A program made the translations under genes and the position numbers. From the NCBI GenBank assembly GCA_903876735.1, contig CAIRAW010000055.1:22110-86109 (forward strand): a DNA stretch of 64,000 nucleotides, written 5' to 3'. This document shows, piece by piece, positions 1 to 11,100 of the stretch. Under the pieces are notes generated by a model that did not search any database, was not told where the DNA came from, and saw nothing but the letters and a program-made list of their open reading frames with translations. This stretch comes from an uncultured beta proteobacterium. GTDB taxonomy: Bacteria; Pseudomonadota; Gammaproteobacteria; Burkholderiales; Burkholderiaceae_C. Numbering within the stretch: position 1 is the first letter of the stretch; each line of letters begins with the position of its first letter.

Positions 1-2
1 CA

Positions 3-302
3 GCATGGCAGGCCAGCGCCAGCAAATACCTGGTCTGCCGTTATGAATATGCGGCAACACGCGACCTAAGCGACGCCAATCGGCGCAATGTACAGCCATA
101 TTCCCGCGTCAACGGTTCGATCACCCAGCAAAACTATCGGGTGGCCAGCGCTGGCGACGCTGAAAGTCCAACACCACCGGTCTGTCCGCCGGCGATGAAT
201 GTGACCAATGTCTCAAGCGGCGTCTTGCATCAGGATTGTCGATCTGCGTCCAACCCTGCCCGGCATGCGGCCGATTGCCCCTTGCGCACAGCGACCCCCT
301 GA
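3..302 (+). CDS. C-terminal fragment of an unrecognised protein
   Basis: An open frame enters from the left edge and stops with TGA at 300-302, giving at least 99 residues. The visible part has a Cys-Pro-Pro stretch (PPVCPPA), the patch SITQQNYRVAS and a polar C-terminus. I do not recognise the family. Type IV pilus minor-pilin genes often precede ribD in Comamonadaceae, so an envelope or pilus-related protein is possible, but that is inference from position only. The 5' end lies outside the window. Confidence 0.45.
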   Translation, partial: AWQASASKYLVCRYEYAATRDLSDANRRNVQPYSRVNGSITQQNYRVASAGDAESPTPPVCPPAMNVTNVSSGVLHQDCRSASNPARHAADCPLRTATP

Positions 303-383
303 CCGAACCCGGGACCACGGTGCCCGAGCGCTGCACCAGGCCATGTTGTAATAGCCGCTGACCGTTCAACTGCCCTCTCGCAT

Positions 384-1490
384 ATGCACCCGTTGATGAC
401 CCAAGCGCTGGACCTCGCCAGCAAAGGCCAAGCACTGACCTCGCCCAACCCGTCGGTCGGATGCGTGATCGCAGACGCTGCCGGCCAGGTGCTGGGTCAG
501 GGCAATACGCAGCGCGCCGGCGAAGCGCACGCCGAGGTGATGGCCCTGCGCGCTGCCCGTAGCGCCGGCCGCGATGTGCGCGGCGCCTACGCCTACGTGA
601 CACTGGAACCCTGTTCGCATTTTGGCCGCACACCACCCTGCTGCGACGCGCTGATCGAGGCGGGCGTGGCGCGCGTCGTGGTGGCGCAGCAGGACCCCAA
701 TCCGCTGGTGGCCGGGCAAGGTATCGCGCGACTGCGCGCCGCCGGCATCACGGTTGACCTGCTGCCAGTGGGCGACCCCGCGGCCATCGCCGCACGCGAA
801 ATCAACATCGGGTTTTTCAGCCGCATGGTGCGCAAGCGGCCCTGGGTGCGCATGAAGATTGCCGCCTCGCTCGACGGCAGCACCGCTCTGCAGAACGGCC
901 AGAGCCAGTGGATCACCTCGGCAGCGGCGCGCGCCGATGGTCATGCCTGGCGCGCGCGCGCCAGCGCCGTGCTGACCGGCATCGGCACTGTGATGGCCGA
1001 CAACCCGCGTCTGGACGTGCGACTGGTCGAAACACAACGCCAGCCGCAACTGGTGGTCGTGGACAGCAGCCTGCAGACACCGCCCGACGCACAACTCTTC
1101 ATGCCAGGACGCGCCGTCTTCATCTATGCCGCCATACCGGACGCTGCGCGCCAGGCAGCGCTGCAAGCGTGCGGCGCCAGCATCCAATACCTTCGCGCCG
1201 GGCAGCAGGTCGACCTGGACGCCATGCTCGCGGATCTGGGTCAACGGGAAATCAATGAACTGCACGTCGAAGCCGGACAGCGTCTCAATGGCGCGCTGCT
1301 GCAGGCCGGGCTGGTGGACGAGCTGCTGGTCTACCTTGCCCCCAGCCTGCTCGGGCCAGGCCGCGCCATGGCCGCTTTGGGGCCACTGAGCAGCTTGACG
1401 CAGGCCCTAGCGCTGGAGTTCAAGTCCAGCACCGCGATCGGGCCGGACCTGCGAATCCTGGCCCGCGTCAAGGGCCACGATCGCTTTTGA
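384..1490 (+). CDS. ribD: Bifunctional riboflavin-specific deaminase/reductase RibD
   Basis: Catalyses the second and third steps of riboflavin synthesis: deamination of the pyrimidine made from GTP, then reduction of its ribosyl group. The 368-residue length fits the two-domain family. The N-terminal deaminase domain has TSPNPSVGCVI, then the zinc site H49-A-E51 and PCSHFGRTPPC (Cys77, Cys86). The C-terminal reductase domain starts near residue 145 (RPWVRMKIAASLDG). It is the first gene of a + strand riboflavin cluster. No strong Shine-Dalgarno sequence precedes the ATG; a second ATG 12 bases on is possible. Confidence 0.97.
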   Translation: MHPLMTQALDLASKGQALTSPNPSVGCVIADAAGQVLGQGNTQRAGEAHAEVMALRAARSAGRDVRGAYAYVTLEPCSHFGRTPPCCDALIEAGVARVVVAQQDPNPLVAGQGIARLRAAGITVDLLPVGDPAAIAAREINIGFFSRMVRKRPWVRMKIAASLDGSTALQNGQSQWITSAAARADGHAWRARASAVLTGIGTVMADNPRLDVRLVETQRQPQLVVVDSSLQTPPDAQLFMPGRAVFIYAAIPDAARQAALQACGASIQYLRAGQQVDLDAMLADLGQREINELHVEAGQRLNGALLQAGLVDELLVYLAPSLLGPGRAMAALGPLSSLTQALALEFKSSTAIGPDLRILARVKGHDRF

Positions 1491-1547
1491 GACAGAAGAT
1501 TTACCTGCGAGACCGGTCAGGGCCCGATTCCCTGCGAAAATAGCGCC

Positions 1548-2192
1548 ATGTTTACCGGAATCATCACCGGCGTGGGGCGCATCGTCGCCGTCCATGCTTT
1601 GGGCAGCTCTTCAACACACGGCAAGCGCCTGGACATCGAATGTCCAAGGGGCTATCTGGACGACGTCGGACCAGGCGACAGCATCGCCCTGAACGGCGCC
1701 TGCATGACCGTGACCACGCTGGAGGCGGCGCAAGACCATTTCACAGTCGAAATCTCGGCTGAATCGCTGGCGCGCACCGCTGCGCTGGCGCAAACCGGTC
1801 GCATCAACCTGGAAAAAGCCTTGCGCGCCAACGACCGCCTGGGAGGCCACATGGTCTCCGGACACGTTGACGGTGTCGGCCAGGTCACGCAATTCGAGCA
1901 GGTCGGCGAGAGCTGGAGCCTGCGTGTACTGGCACCGCCGGAATTGGCCAAGTACCTGGCCTACAAGGGTTCGATTACCGTCAACGGCGTCAGCCTGACG
2001 GTCAACCGGATTGAGGATGTTGCGACCGGCTGCGAGGTCAGCATCAACCTGATCCCGCACACGGTACAAAATACCGCGCTCGGAACGCTGACGGCGGGCG
2101 CACGGGTCAACCTTGAAATCGACCTCATTGCGCGCTATGTCGAGCGCATGCTGAAATCCGACCCCCAAGCGATCGGACAGCGCACCCCCTGA
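1548..2192 (+). CDS. ribE: Riboflavin synthase alpha subunit
   Basis: Dismutates two 6,7-dimethyl-8-ribityllumazine molecules into riboflavin and the pyrimidine precursor. The protein (214 residues) begins MFTGIITGVG, the conserved start of the family, and contains two lumazine-binding repeats; the second begins near FTGIITG-like spacing at about residue 98 (GHVDGVGQV). It lies 57 bp after ribD and 46 bp before ribBA in the same orientation, so co-transcription is likely. No FMN riboswitch is seen in either gap. Confidence 0.97.
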   Translation: MFTGIITGVGRIVAVHALGSSSTHGKRLDIECPRGYLDDVGPGDSIALNGACMTVTTLEAAQDHFTVEISAESLARTAALAQTGRINLEKALRANDRLGGHMVSGHVDGVGQVTQFEQVGESWSLRVLAPPELAKYLAYKGSITVNGVSLTVNRIEDVATGCEVSINLIPHTVQNTALGTLTAGARVNLEIDLIARYVERMLKSDPQAIGQRTP

Positions 2193-2238
2193 TTCAGCGC
2201 GATCCTGCGCTCCCTCTTATTTTCTGAAAGATTCCTGC

Positions 2239-3354
2239 ATGACCGCCCTCATCCCTGTGGCCATTTCCCCGGTTGAAGACATCGTGGCCGACCTGCGCGC
2301 CGGGCGCATGGTCATTCTGGTCGACGAAGAAGACCGCGAGAACGAAGGCGATCTGGTCATGGCTGCCGACCACATCAGCGCTGATGCCATCAATTTCATG
2401 GCGCGTTTCGGCCGTGGCCTGATCTGCCTGACCCTGAGTCGCGAGCACTGCGAGCGCCTGCAACTGCCGCCCATGACAGCCCGCAACGGTGACAAGAAAG
2501 GAACGGCCTTCACGGTATCGATCGAAGCCGCTGAAGGCGTCACCACCGGCATCTCGGCAGCTGACCGCGCCCGCACCGTGCAGGCCGCCGTGGCCAGAAA
2601 CGCCCAGCCGGATGATCTGGTGCAACCGGGCCACATTTTTCCACTGCAGGCGGTCGACGGTGGCGTGCTGATGCGCGCCGGCCACACCGAAGCCGGTTGC
2701 GACCTGGCCGCCATGGCCGGCTGCAGTCGGGCCTCCGTGATCTGCGAGATCATGAAAGACGACGGCACCATGGCACGCCTGCCCGACCTGCAACTGTTTG
2801 CGGCCGAACACGGGCTCAAGATCGGCACCATCGCCGACCTGATTGAACACCGCAGCCGGGTCGAGTCCCTGGTTGAAAAAGTAGGTTCGCGCACCATCAA
2901 CACCGCCTTCGGCGAATTCGCCCTGCACGCGTTCAAGGACAAGACCACGAACGGCGTGCACCTGGCACTGGTCAAGGGCCAATGGCAGCCTGGCGATGTG
3001 GTGGCAGCGCGTGTGCACGAGCCAACCTCGCTGCTCGACGCGCTTGAAGTCGGCCGCACCATGCACTCCTGGAGTCTTGACGCCAGTCTGGAACGTGTCG
3101 CCGCCACGGGTCAAGGCGTGGTCGTTCTGCTCAACTGCACCGAAAACGCCGAGCAGGTGCTGGCACAGGTTGCCGGAACGGCCCGCGCAGCCCACGGACC
3201 CGAGCGCGGCCGCATGGACCTGCGCAGCTACGGCATCGGCGCACAGATTCTGCGCGAATGCGGCGTGCACAAGATGAACCTGATGGGCAACCCGCGACGC
3301 ATGCCCAGCATGACCGGCTACGGCCTGGAAATTGTGGGCTACATCACCAAGTAA
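2239..3354 (+). CDS. ribBA: DHBP synthase fused to a degenerate GTP cyclohydrolase II domain (RibBA/RibBX type)
   Basis: The N-terminal domain is an active-looking 3,4-dihydroxy-2-butanone-4-phosphate synthase: DEEDRENEGD near residue 30 and HTEAGCDLA near 150 are the catalytic signatures. The C-terminal half is related to GTP cyclohydrolase II (YGIGAQILRECGV near 330) but lacks the cysteine cluster that binds zinc: where active enzymes have a Cys-rich segment after RVHSE, this protein reads RVHEPTSLLDALEV. It therefore probably makes only the butanone phosphate. The GTP cyclohydrolase II must then be encoded elsewhere. Length is 371 residues. Confidence 0.93.
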   Translation: MTALIPVAISPVEDIVADLRAGRMVILVDEEDRENEGDLVMAADHISADAINFMARFGRGLICLTLSREHCERLQLPPMTARNGDKKGTAFTVSIEAAEGVTTGISAADRARTVQAAVARNAQPDDLVQPGHIFPLQAVDGGVLMRAGHTEAGCDLAAMAGCSRASVICEIMKDDGTMARLPDLQLFAAEHGLKIGTIADLIEHRSRVESLVEKVGSRTINTAFGEFALHAFKDKTTNGVHLALVKGQWQPGDVVAARVHEPTSLLDALEVGRTMHSWSLDASLERVAATGQGVVVLLNCTENAEQVLAQVAGTARAAHGPERGRMDLRSYGIGAQILRECGVHKMNLMGNPRRMPSMTGYGLEIVGYITK

Positions 3355-3418
3355 ATGCAGTGCCATTCTGGCCGTCATTGCGCGTTATCAGAAATAATTT
3401 TTGAACAAGGATCGACCC

Positions 3419-3892
3419 ATGCAGAACGCAGACCAAGGAACACCGCAGCCGGGCGACCCGCGTTTGAACGGCGACAAACTCAGCATTGGCATCGTGCAGG
3501 CCCGCTTCAACGCGTCCATAACGGACAGCCTGACGCAGGCCTGTCATGCAGAATTGCTGGCGCTCGGTGTGCGCGAAGACAACATCGACCTGATCACGGT
3601 ACCCGGCGCGCTGGAAGTGCCGGTCGCCCTGCTCACCATGGCAGAGAAACTGAAATACGACGCGCTGGTCGCTATCGGCTGCATTATTCGCGGCGAGACC
3701 TATCACTTCGAACTGGTGGCCAATGAATCCGGCGCCGGCGTCAGCCGCGTTGCGCTCGACTACGGCTTGCCGATTGCAAACGCCATTCTGACCACCGAGA
3801 ACCTGGCCCAGGCCGTGGCCCGACAAACCGAAAAAGGGCGCGACGCCGCCCGCGTTGCCGTTGAAATGGCCAACCTGCTGGAAGAAGACTGA
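3419..3892 (+). CDS. ribH: 6,7-dimethyl-8-ribityllumazine synthase
   Basis: Condenses the RibD-derived pyrimidine with the RibB product to give lumazine; it normally assembles into an icosahedral or decameric shell. Family motifs are [22 protein letters not shown] and [19 protein letters not shown] start at the ATG at 3419 because AAGGA sits 8 bp upstream; an in-frame TTG at 3401 lacks a ribosome-binding site. The stop overlaps the nusB start (ATGA), suggesting translational coupling. Confidence 0.96.
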   Translation: MQNADQGTPQPGDPRLNGDKLSIGIVQARFNASITDSLTQACHAELLALGVREDNIDLITVPGALEVPVALLTMAEKLKYDALVAIGCIIRGETYHFELVANESGAGVSRVALDYGLPIANAILTTENLAQAVARQTEKGRDAARVAVEMANLLEED

Positions 3893-4425
3893 TGACCGAC
3901 CAACCGATTCGCGCCCCCGGCACTCGCCCGCCGCGCCAGAGCCGCACCGGCCTGACCAGCACCGGCGTGCGCAAGGCCGCCAGCAAATCCGAGCGCAGCC
4001 GTTCGCGCGAGTTTGCATTGCAGGCGCTGTACCAGACGCTGGTCGGCAGAAACGAGGTGGCCGACGTCGACAGCTTCACGCGCGACCTTGCGGGCTTCTC
4101 GAAATGCGACGCTGTGCACTTCGATGCGCTGCTGCACGGCTGCGCCGAGGAAATGAGCGCGCTCGACGCCCTGATCGTGCCGCTGCTGGACCGCAAGCTC
4201 GACGAGATTTCACCGGTCGAACACAGCGTCCTGTGGATTGGCGCCTATGAGCTCAAGCATTGCCTGGACGTACCCTGGCGCGTCGTGCTCAACGAATGCG
4301 TGGAACTGGCCAAGGAGTTCGGCGGTACGGACGGTCACAAATACGTCAACGCCGTGCTCAACACCCTGGCGCCTCAATTGCGCGCCGCAGAAGTCAGCGC
4401 CGACCGGGGCAAGACGCGCTCATGA
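3892..4425 (+). CDS. nusB: Transcription antitermination factor NusB
   Basis: NusB binds boxA RNA with NusE (S10) in rRNA antitermination. The 177-residue protein has a basic, disordered N-terminal extension of about 40 residues, then the all-helical NusB fold with [27 protein letters not shown] and [20 protein letters not shown]. It follows ribH with an ATGA overlap, a common arrangement in proteobacteria, and its own stop overlaps the next start. Confidence 0.96.
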   Translation: MTDQPIRAPGTRPPRQSRTGLTSTGVRKAASKSERSRSREFALQALYQTLVGRNEVADVDSFTRDLAGFSKCDAVHFDALLHGCAEEMSALDALIVPLLDRKLDEISPVEHSVLWIGAYELKHCLDVPWRVVLNECVELAKEFGGTDGHKYVNAVLNTLAPQLRAAEVSADRGKTRS

Positions 4426-5606
4426 GGATCTCGGCTCGGGCCCAGCGCATTGAGCCCTTCTACGTGATGGAGGTGGCCAAGGCGGCCGCAAGCCTGGCGC
4501 AGGAGGTGGCGCAGAGCGATTCGCCCATGGTCTTCCTCAACATTGGAGAACCCGATTTCACAGCCCCACCGCTGGTACAGGAAGCGGCCTGCCAGGCGGT
4601 GCGCGACGGCCACACGCACTACACCCAGGCGCTGGGCATGCTGGCGCTGCGCGAACGCATCAGCGACTGGTACTGGCAGCGCTTCAAGCTCAAAGTTCCG
4701 GCCAGCCGCATTGTGCTGACGGCCGGCGCCTCGGCCGCGCTGCAACTGGCCTGTCTGGCGCTGATCGAGGCCGGCGACGAAATCCTGATGCCCGACCCGA
4801 GCTACCCCTGCAACCGCCATTTCGTCAGCGCTGCCGACGGCACGGCGGTGCTGCTGCCGACCTCGGCTGCCGGACGTTTTCAACTGACGGCCGATCAGGT
4901 GCAGGCGGCCTGGGGCGCAAAGACGCGCGGCGTCCTGCTGGCCTCGCCATCGAACCCGACCGGCACCTCGATCGACCCCGACGAGCTGCGCCGCATCCAC
5001 AGCGTGGTCAACAGCAAGGGCGGCATCACGCTGGTCGATGAGATCTACCTGGGCCTGAGCTTCGAGCCGCAGTACGGTCAATCGGCACTGGCCATCGCCG
5101 ACGACATCATCAGCATCAACAGCTTCAGCAAGTACTTCAACATGACCGGTTGGCGTCTGGGCTGGATGGTGGTACCCGAGCCCCTGGTGGGCGTGATCGA
5201 GCGCCTGGCGCAAAACCTGTTCATCTGCCCGAGCACGGTGTCGCAGTACGCCGCACTGGCCTGCTTCGAGCAGGCCAGCCTGGCCGAATACGAGCGTCGG
5301 CGCGCCGAATTCAAGGCCCGGCGCGACTACTTCATTCCGGCCCTCAACGCGCTCGGACTGCGCGTGCCGGTCATGCCCGATGGCGCTTTCTATGCCTGGG
5401 CAGACTGTTCATCCGTCTTTGAACGACTCAAGGTCAAGGACAGCTGGGACCTCTCGTTCGAGATCATGCAACGCGCCCACGTGGCGGTCACACCCGGGCG
5501 CGACTTCGGCCTGGTCAGCGCGCCGCAGTTCATCCGCTTTTCCACCGCCAGTTCCATGGTCCAACTGCAGGTCGCCATCGAACGCCTGAAAGTCCTGTTG
5601 TCATGA
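4422..5606 (+). CDS. PLP-dependent class I/II aminotransferase
   Basis: A fold-type I aminotransferase of 394 residues. [15 protein letters not shown] contains the pyridoxal-phosphate lysine (about residue 231). SPSNPTGT and VDEIYLGL are the other cofactor-site motifs. The substrate cannot be read from sequence; aspartate, alanine or another amino acid is possible. The start is the ATG overlapping the nusB stop (ATGA), although the frame stays open further upstream inside nusB. Its stop overlaps ybgC in the same way. Confidence 0.9.
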   Translation: MRISARAQRIEPFYVMEVAKAAASLAQEVAQSDSPMVFLNIGEPDFTAPPLVQEAACQAVRDGHTHYTQALGMLALRERISDWYWQRFKLKVPASRIVLTAGASAALQLACLALIEAGDEILMPDPSYPCNRHFVSAADGTAVLLPTSAAGRFQLTADQVQAAWGAKTRGVLLASPSNPTGTSIDPDELRRIHSVVNSKGGITLVDEIYLGLSFEPQYGQSALAIADDIISINSFSKYFNMTGWRLGWMVVPEPLVGVIERLAQNLFICPSTVSQYAALACFEQASLAEYERRRAEFKARRDYFIPALNALGLRVPVMPDGAFYAWADCSSVFERLKVKDSWDLSFEIMQRAHVAVTPGRDFGLVSAPQFIRFSTASSMVQLQVAIERLKVLLS

Positions 5607-6027
5607 GTGAGCCCGTGCCACCCGAACAGGTTTTCGGCTGGCCGGTGCGCGTCTACTGGGAAGACACCGACGCCGGTGGCATCGTGTTCTACGCCAACTA
5701 CCTCAAGTACTTCGAGCGCTCCCGCACCGAGTGGCTGCGCGCCCTGGGCATTGAGCAGGGCGCGCTGCGCAACAGCAGCGGCGGCATGTTCGTCGTCAGC
5801 GAAGCGCAGGTCCGCTACCTGCAACCGGCGCGCCTGGACGACGAACTTATTGTTACCGCCCGGCCGACAGAGACCGGCCGCGCATCGCTGACAATACAGC
5901 AGCAGGCATGGTTGAAAGCCGACAGCGGCAACCGCCTGCTGTGCGAGGCCAGCATCCGCATCGGCTGGGTCGATGCCACGACTTACCGGCCAGCGCGAAT
6001 TCCGCAGACCCTTCTGGAAATCCTGAA

Positions 6028-6031
<4 letters not shown>
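5603..6031 (+). CDS. ybgC: Hot-dog fold acyl-CoA thioesterase YbgC
   Basis: A 142-residue 4-hydroxybenzoyl-CoA thioesterase-family protein, first gene of the tol cluster in most proteobacteria. The signature YWEDTDAGGIVFYANYLKYF carries the catalytic Asp of the family. It cleaves short-chain acyl-CoA in studied members; its link to Tol-Pal is not settled. It is joined by ATGA overlaps to the aminotransferase upstream and tolQ downstream. Confidence 0.95.
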
Positions 6032-6720
<689 letters not shown>

Positions 6721-6734
6721 CAGGGAGACCCAGC

Positions 6735-7157
6735 ATGCCCTCACTGGTCAGCCGCGGACGCGGTCGGCGCACCATCAACGAGATCAACATGGTGCCCTTC
6801 ATTGATGTGATGCTGGTGCTGCTCATCATCTTCATGGTGACCGCGCCCCTGATCACGCCGAGCGTGATCGACCTGCCCAGCATCGGCAAGGCCAAGAAGC
6901 AGCCCGATCAGGTGATCCAGATCGTGATCGGCAAGGATGAAGCGCTGCAGATCAAGTTGCAGGAGAAGACCAGCGTGGTGGGCCTGAAGGAACTCGCCGA
7001 TGTCGTGCAGCAAGCGCAAAGCGGGCAGCCCAATTCGGCTGTGGTCATCAGCGCCGACAAGACCATCCAATACCAGGCCGTCGTCAAGGTCATGGACACG
7101 CTGCAGCGCGCCGGCGTCCAGCGCATCGGTCTGTCGGTGCAACTGGCCAACCCCTGA
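6735..7157 (+). CDS. tolR: Tol-Pal motor subunit TolR
   Basis: 140-residue partner of TolQ. The N-terminus INEINMVPFIDVMLVLLIIF contains the conserved membrane aspartate (D24) used for proton translocation, and the C-terminal half is the periplasmic ExbD/TolR domain. It follows tolQ by 14 bp with GGGAGA just before the ATG. Confidence 0.97.
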   Translation: MPSLVSRGRGRRTINEINMVPFIDVMLVLLIIFMVTAPLITPSVIDLPSIGKAKKQPDQVIQIVIGKDEALQIKLQEKTSVVGLKELADVVQQAQSGQPNSAVVISADKTIQYQAVVKVMDTLQRAGVQRIGLSVQLANP

Positions 7158-7170
7158 TCACGGGACGGCA

Positions 7171-8055
7171 ATGAGCGCACTGACTGCCAACGATCGCCTT
7201 GAATTCGGCCCGCCGCCGATACCGGGCTCCTTGCGCTCATTCGCGCTGGCCGTGCTGGCCCACGCTTTTTTGGTAGCAGCCTTGACCTGGGGCGTGCACT
7301 GGCGCAACGACAGCGTGACCGTCATGGCCGAAGCCGAGTTGTGGTCGGCCGTGCCGCAGCAAGCCGCCCCCAGATTGGTCGAAGTCGCGCCCGAGCCACC
7401 GGCGCCGCCACCACCCCCAGTCGCAGCGCCGGTCGAAACGCCAAAGCCGGCTGAGGTTGACATCGCGCTGGAGCGCGAAAAGCTGCGGCTCAAAAAGGAA
7501 AAGCTGGACAAGCTCGCGCTGGAAAAGCAGCAGCTCAAGAATGAAAAGCTCGAGCGCGACAAGCTGCGCCTGAAAAACGAAAAGCTGGCGCTGGAGAAGA
7601 AGCGGCTGCAGGACAAGCAGGCGGCGTTGGAGAAACAACGCAAGGACGCGCAGCAGGCACAGCAGGATGCCAAGCGGCTCGAAGGCATGCGCCAGGAAAA
7701 TCTCAAGCGCATCAGCGGCTTGGCCGGCGCCACCGGCGCCGAGGGCTCAAACGGAACGGCGCTGAAGTCGTCTGGACCATCGGCCAGCTACGCCGGGAAG
7801 ATTGTTGAACGGATCAAAGCCAACACCAAATTCGCAGACCCGAATGCAGGCAGGCCGACGGTCAAAGTGATGGTTCGAGTGACCAACGGTGGCTCGATTC
7901 TGAGCCGCGTCATCGTCACCCCTAGCGGCAACAAAGCATGGGATGACGCGGTTCTACGCGCCATTGACAAGATCGACCCACTGCCGCGCGACACCGATGG
8001 CACTATTCCTGGGATTGTTGTCCGCGAAGGGCTGGAGCTGACCGTCAGTCTGTGA
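7171..8055 (+). CDS. tolA: Cell envelope protein TolA
   Basis: Links the TolQR motor to Pal/TolB across the periplasm. The 294-residue protein has a membrane anchor at about residues 18-37 (FALAVLAHAFLVAALTWG), a proline-rich linker, a charged coiled coil of Lys/Glu/Leu repeats from about 95 to 175, and a C-terminal TonB-like domain ending near GIVVREGLELTVSL. The ATG at 7171 follows GGGACGG and is preferred over upstream in-frame codons that lie inside tolR. tolB and pal do not follow, unlike the usual order. Confidence 0.94.
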   Translation: MSALTANDRLEFGPPPIPGSLRSFALAVLAHAFLVAALTWGVHWRNDSVTVMAEAELWSAVPQQAAPRLVEVAPEPPAPPPPPVAAPVETPKPAEVDIALEREKLRLKKEKLDKLALEKQQLKNEKLERDKLRLKNEKLALEKKRLQDKQAALEKQRKDAQQAQQDAKRLEGMRQENLKRISGLAGATGAEGSNGTALKSSGPSASYAGKIVERIKANTKFADPNAGRPTVKVMVRVTNGGSILSRVIVTPSGNKAWDDAVLRAIDKIDPLPRDTDGTIPGIVVREGLELTVSL

Positions 8056-8085
8056 GGCTTTTCAACGAGGGCGCCATCACCCAAC

Positions 8086-8141
8086 TGTCATCCCGGACCT
8101 GATCCGGGATCCATGGATTGCGGATCAAGTCCGCAATGACA
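8086..8141. repeat. Composite REP-like palindromic repeat
   Basis: Two adjacent hairpins: TCCCGGA/TCCGGGA around a short loop, then ATTGCGGA-TCAAG-TCCGCAAT. The whole is bounded by TGTCAT and ATGACA. It lies between the convergent tolA and dnaE genes and may slow RNA polymerase from both sides. A related copy with the two hairpins in the other order is at 23711-23766. Confidence 0.75.
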
Positions 8142-8172
8142 ACCCTGTGGTCCTTCACCACGCGGGCACCTT

Positions 8173-11100
8173 TCACTCGTAAACGATCTCGGCCTTGCCT
8201 GAATCGGCCTGCACGCGCCAGCCCGCCAGCGCCGCGTTGGTCGGGAAGAAGCGGTAGGCCTCACCGAGTTGCAGTTCGGCCGAGGCCGCAGCGCCTGGCA
8301 CCTGGCGCGCCAAGGCCAGGCGCACCGCCAGTCCGCGCACCAGTTCGCCCTGTTCGCTTACTTCGCGCCGGGCCGGAAACTCACTGATCATGCGCGCCAC
8401 ATCAGGCGCCTTGCCGTTGACCGCCACACGCAGGAACTTGCCAAAGCGGCAACGCGCCTGCTCCAGGTCCCAGATCTGGGTCACCGTCAGTTGCATGCCG
8501 CCCGAGAAACGGTCGGGCTGCAGCTTGCCCATGACGATCACCAGTTCATCGTCCTTGAACAAAAGCCGGTTGGCGTTGACCATGGCCTCGTCCGCACGCG
8601 CTTCGATGACGCCCGACTTGTCGTCAAGCTTGAACAACGCGAGCTTGCCGCGCTGGCCATTGATGACGCGAAAGTCATTGATGATGCCAGCCAGCAACTG
8701 CGGCTCGCGCGTGTCGATCAGGTCATCAATCTGGCGCTTGACGAATCGGCGCACCTCAAGCGCCACTTCATCAAACAGATGGCCCGACAGATAAAAACCG
8801 ACCGCCGTCTTCTCGTAGGTCAGCTGCTCCTTGACGCCCCAGGGCGTGGCCTGCACCAGTTCGGGTTCCTGCGTGCTTGAGCCATGGTCGTCGGCACCGC
8901 CCATATCAAACAGCCCACCCTGATTCGCGTTGGCCAGCGCTGCCGCACCGAAATCAAAAGCGCGCTCGAGTGAGGCCAGCAGGCTGGCGCGGTTGCGCTG
9001 GATCGAATCGAAAGCGCCGGCCTTGATCAGGGCCTCGACCGTGCGCTTGTTGATGCGACTGCGGTCGACCCGGACACAAAAATCAAACAGGCTCTTGAAC
9101 GGGCCGACCTCGGCGCCCGCCGGTCCGACACCGCGACCTTCGCGCGCCGCCACGATCGCCTCGATCGCCTGCGCACCTGAACCCTTGATGGCGCTCAGGC
9201 CGTAGCGGATCTGCTTGTCAGAGATCGGCTCGAAGCGGCCAAAGCCCCGGTTCACATCGGGCGGCTCGAAGCTCAGGCCCATCTTGATGGCGTCTTCGAA
9301 CAACACCTTGAGCTTGTCGGTGTCGTCCATTTCCACGGTCATGTTGGCGCAGAAAAACTCGGCTGTGTAATGCACCTTGAGCCAGGCCGTGTGATAGGCC
9401 AGCAGCGCATAGGCGGCCGAGTGCGATTTGTTGAAGCCATAGCCGGCAAACTTCTCCATGTCGTCGAACACGGCGTCGGCCTTCTCGGCCGCAATCCCCT
9501 TCTGGCCGGCGCCATCGCGAAAGATCTTGCGGTGCCGCGCCATCTCGTCGGCATCCTTCTTGCCCATGGCGCGGCGCAGCAGATCGGCGCCACCGAGCGA
9601 GTAACCGCCCAGGATCTGCGCCATCTGCATCACCTGTTCCTGGTAGATCATCACGCCGTAGGTCTCGGACAGAATCGAGGCCACGCGCGGGTCCGGGTAC
9701 ACCACCTCCTCACGCCCGGCCTTGCGCGCCAGGTAGGTCGGAATCAGGTCCATCGGACCGGGCCGGTACAAGGCGTTCATGGCAATCAGGTCTTCCAGAC
9801 GCGTTGGCTTGGCATCTTTGAGCAGGCCCTGCATGCCGCGGCTTTCAAACTGGAACACGGCTTCAGTCTTGCCGTCGGAAAACAGTTGGTAGACCTTGGC
9901 GTCGTCAAGCGGCAGGTTCTCAAAGGCAAAGTTTTCCTGCCCCGGATGCCGGCGCATGATGAACTCGCGCGCGATCTCCAGGATGGTCAGCGTGGCCAGG
10001 CCCAAGAAGTCGAACTTCACCAGGCCGATCGCTTCGACATCGTTCTTGTCGAACTGGCTCACCGCCGAGTCACTGCCGGGCTGCTGGTAGAGCGGACAGA
10101 AATCGGTCAGCTTGCCCGGTGCAATCAGCACGCCGCCGGCGTGCATGCCGACGTTACGCGTCATGCCCTCGAGCTTGCGCGCCAACTCCAGCAAGGTGCG
10201 GACATCCTCCTCTTTGCTCTCGCGCTCGGCCAGCAGCGGCTCGGCCTCGCTGGCATAAATCGTCTTGTCATCCTTGGGCCTGTCGGCTGGCGGCAGTTGC
10301 AGGCTGACGCTGGTGCCGGGCTTGTTCGGAATCAGCTTGCTGATGCCGTCGCAAAAGGTGTAGCTCATGTCGAGCACACGGCCCACATCGCGCACGGCAG
10401 CGCGCGCCGCCATGGTGCCAAAAGTGACGATCTGGCTGACACAGTCCTTGCCGTATTTGAGCTTGACGTAGTCGATCACGCGGTCCCGGTTGCCCTGGCA
10501 GAAGTCGATGTCGAAGTCGGGCATCGAAACCCGCTCGGGGTTCAGGAAGCGCTCAAACAGCAGGTTGTATTGCAGCGGGTCCAGATCGGTGATCTTGAGC
10601 GAGTAGGCAACTAGCGAACCTGCGCCGGAGCCGCGCCCGGGGCCAACCGGGCAGCCATTGTTCTTGGCCCAGTTGATGAAGTCGCCAACGATCAGAAAGT
10701 AGCCCGGAAAGCCCATCTTCAGAATGGTGCCGATCTCGAATTCCAGGCGCTCGACATAGCGCGCCCGTTCGCGCTCACGCTGCGCCTCGTCCCGGTACAG
10801 ATGCGCCAGTCGCTCATTGAGTCCGGCGTGCGAGGCGTAACGGAAATACTCCTCGGGTGTCAGGCGCCGACCCTCGACTTCGGGTGTCGGAAAATCGGGC
10901 AACTGCGGCTTGCCCAGGTCCAGCGTCAGGTTGCAGCGCCGCGCGATTTCCAGGGTGTTGGTCAGCGCGGATGGCAGATCGGCAAACAGCGCCTGCATCT
11001 GCGCCGCCGACTTGAAGTACTGCTCGCGCGTAAAGCGGCGCACGCGGCGCTGGTTGCCCAGAATTTCGCCCTCGGCAATGCAGACACGTGCCTCATGGGC

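Noticed and set aside
366..1265. Minus-strand open frame opposite ribD
   Set aside because: Antisense shadow in high-GC sequence; ribD has all catalytic motifs.
2193..2238. FMN riboswitch before ribBA
   Set aside because: The gap is only 46 bp and none of the conserved riboswitch helices is visible; none is seen before ribD either.
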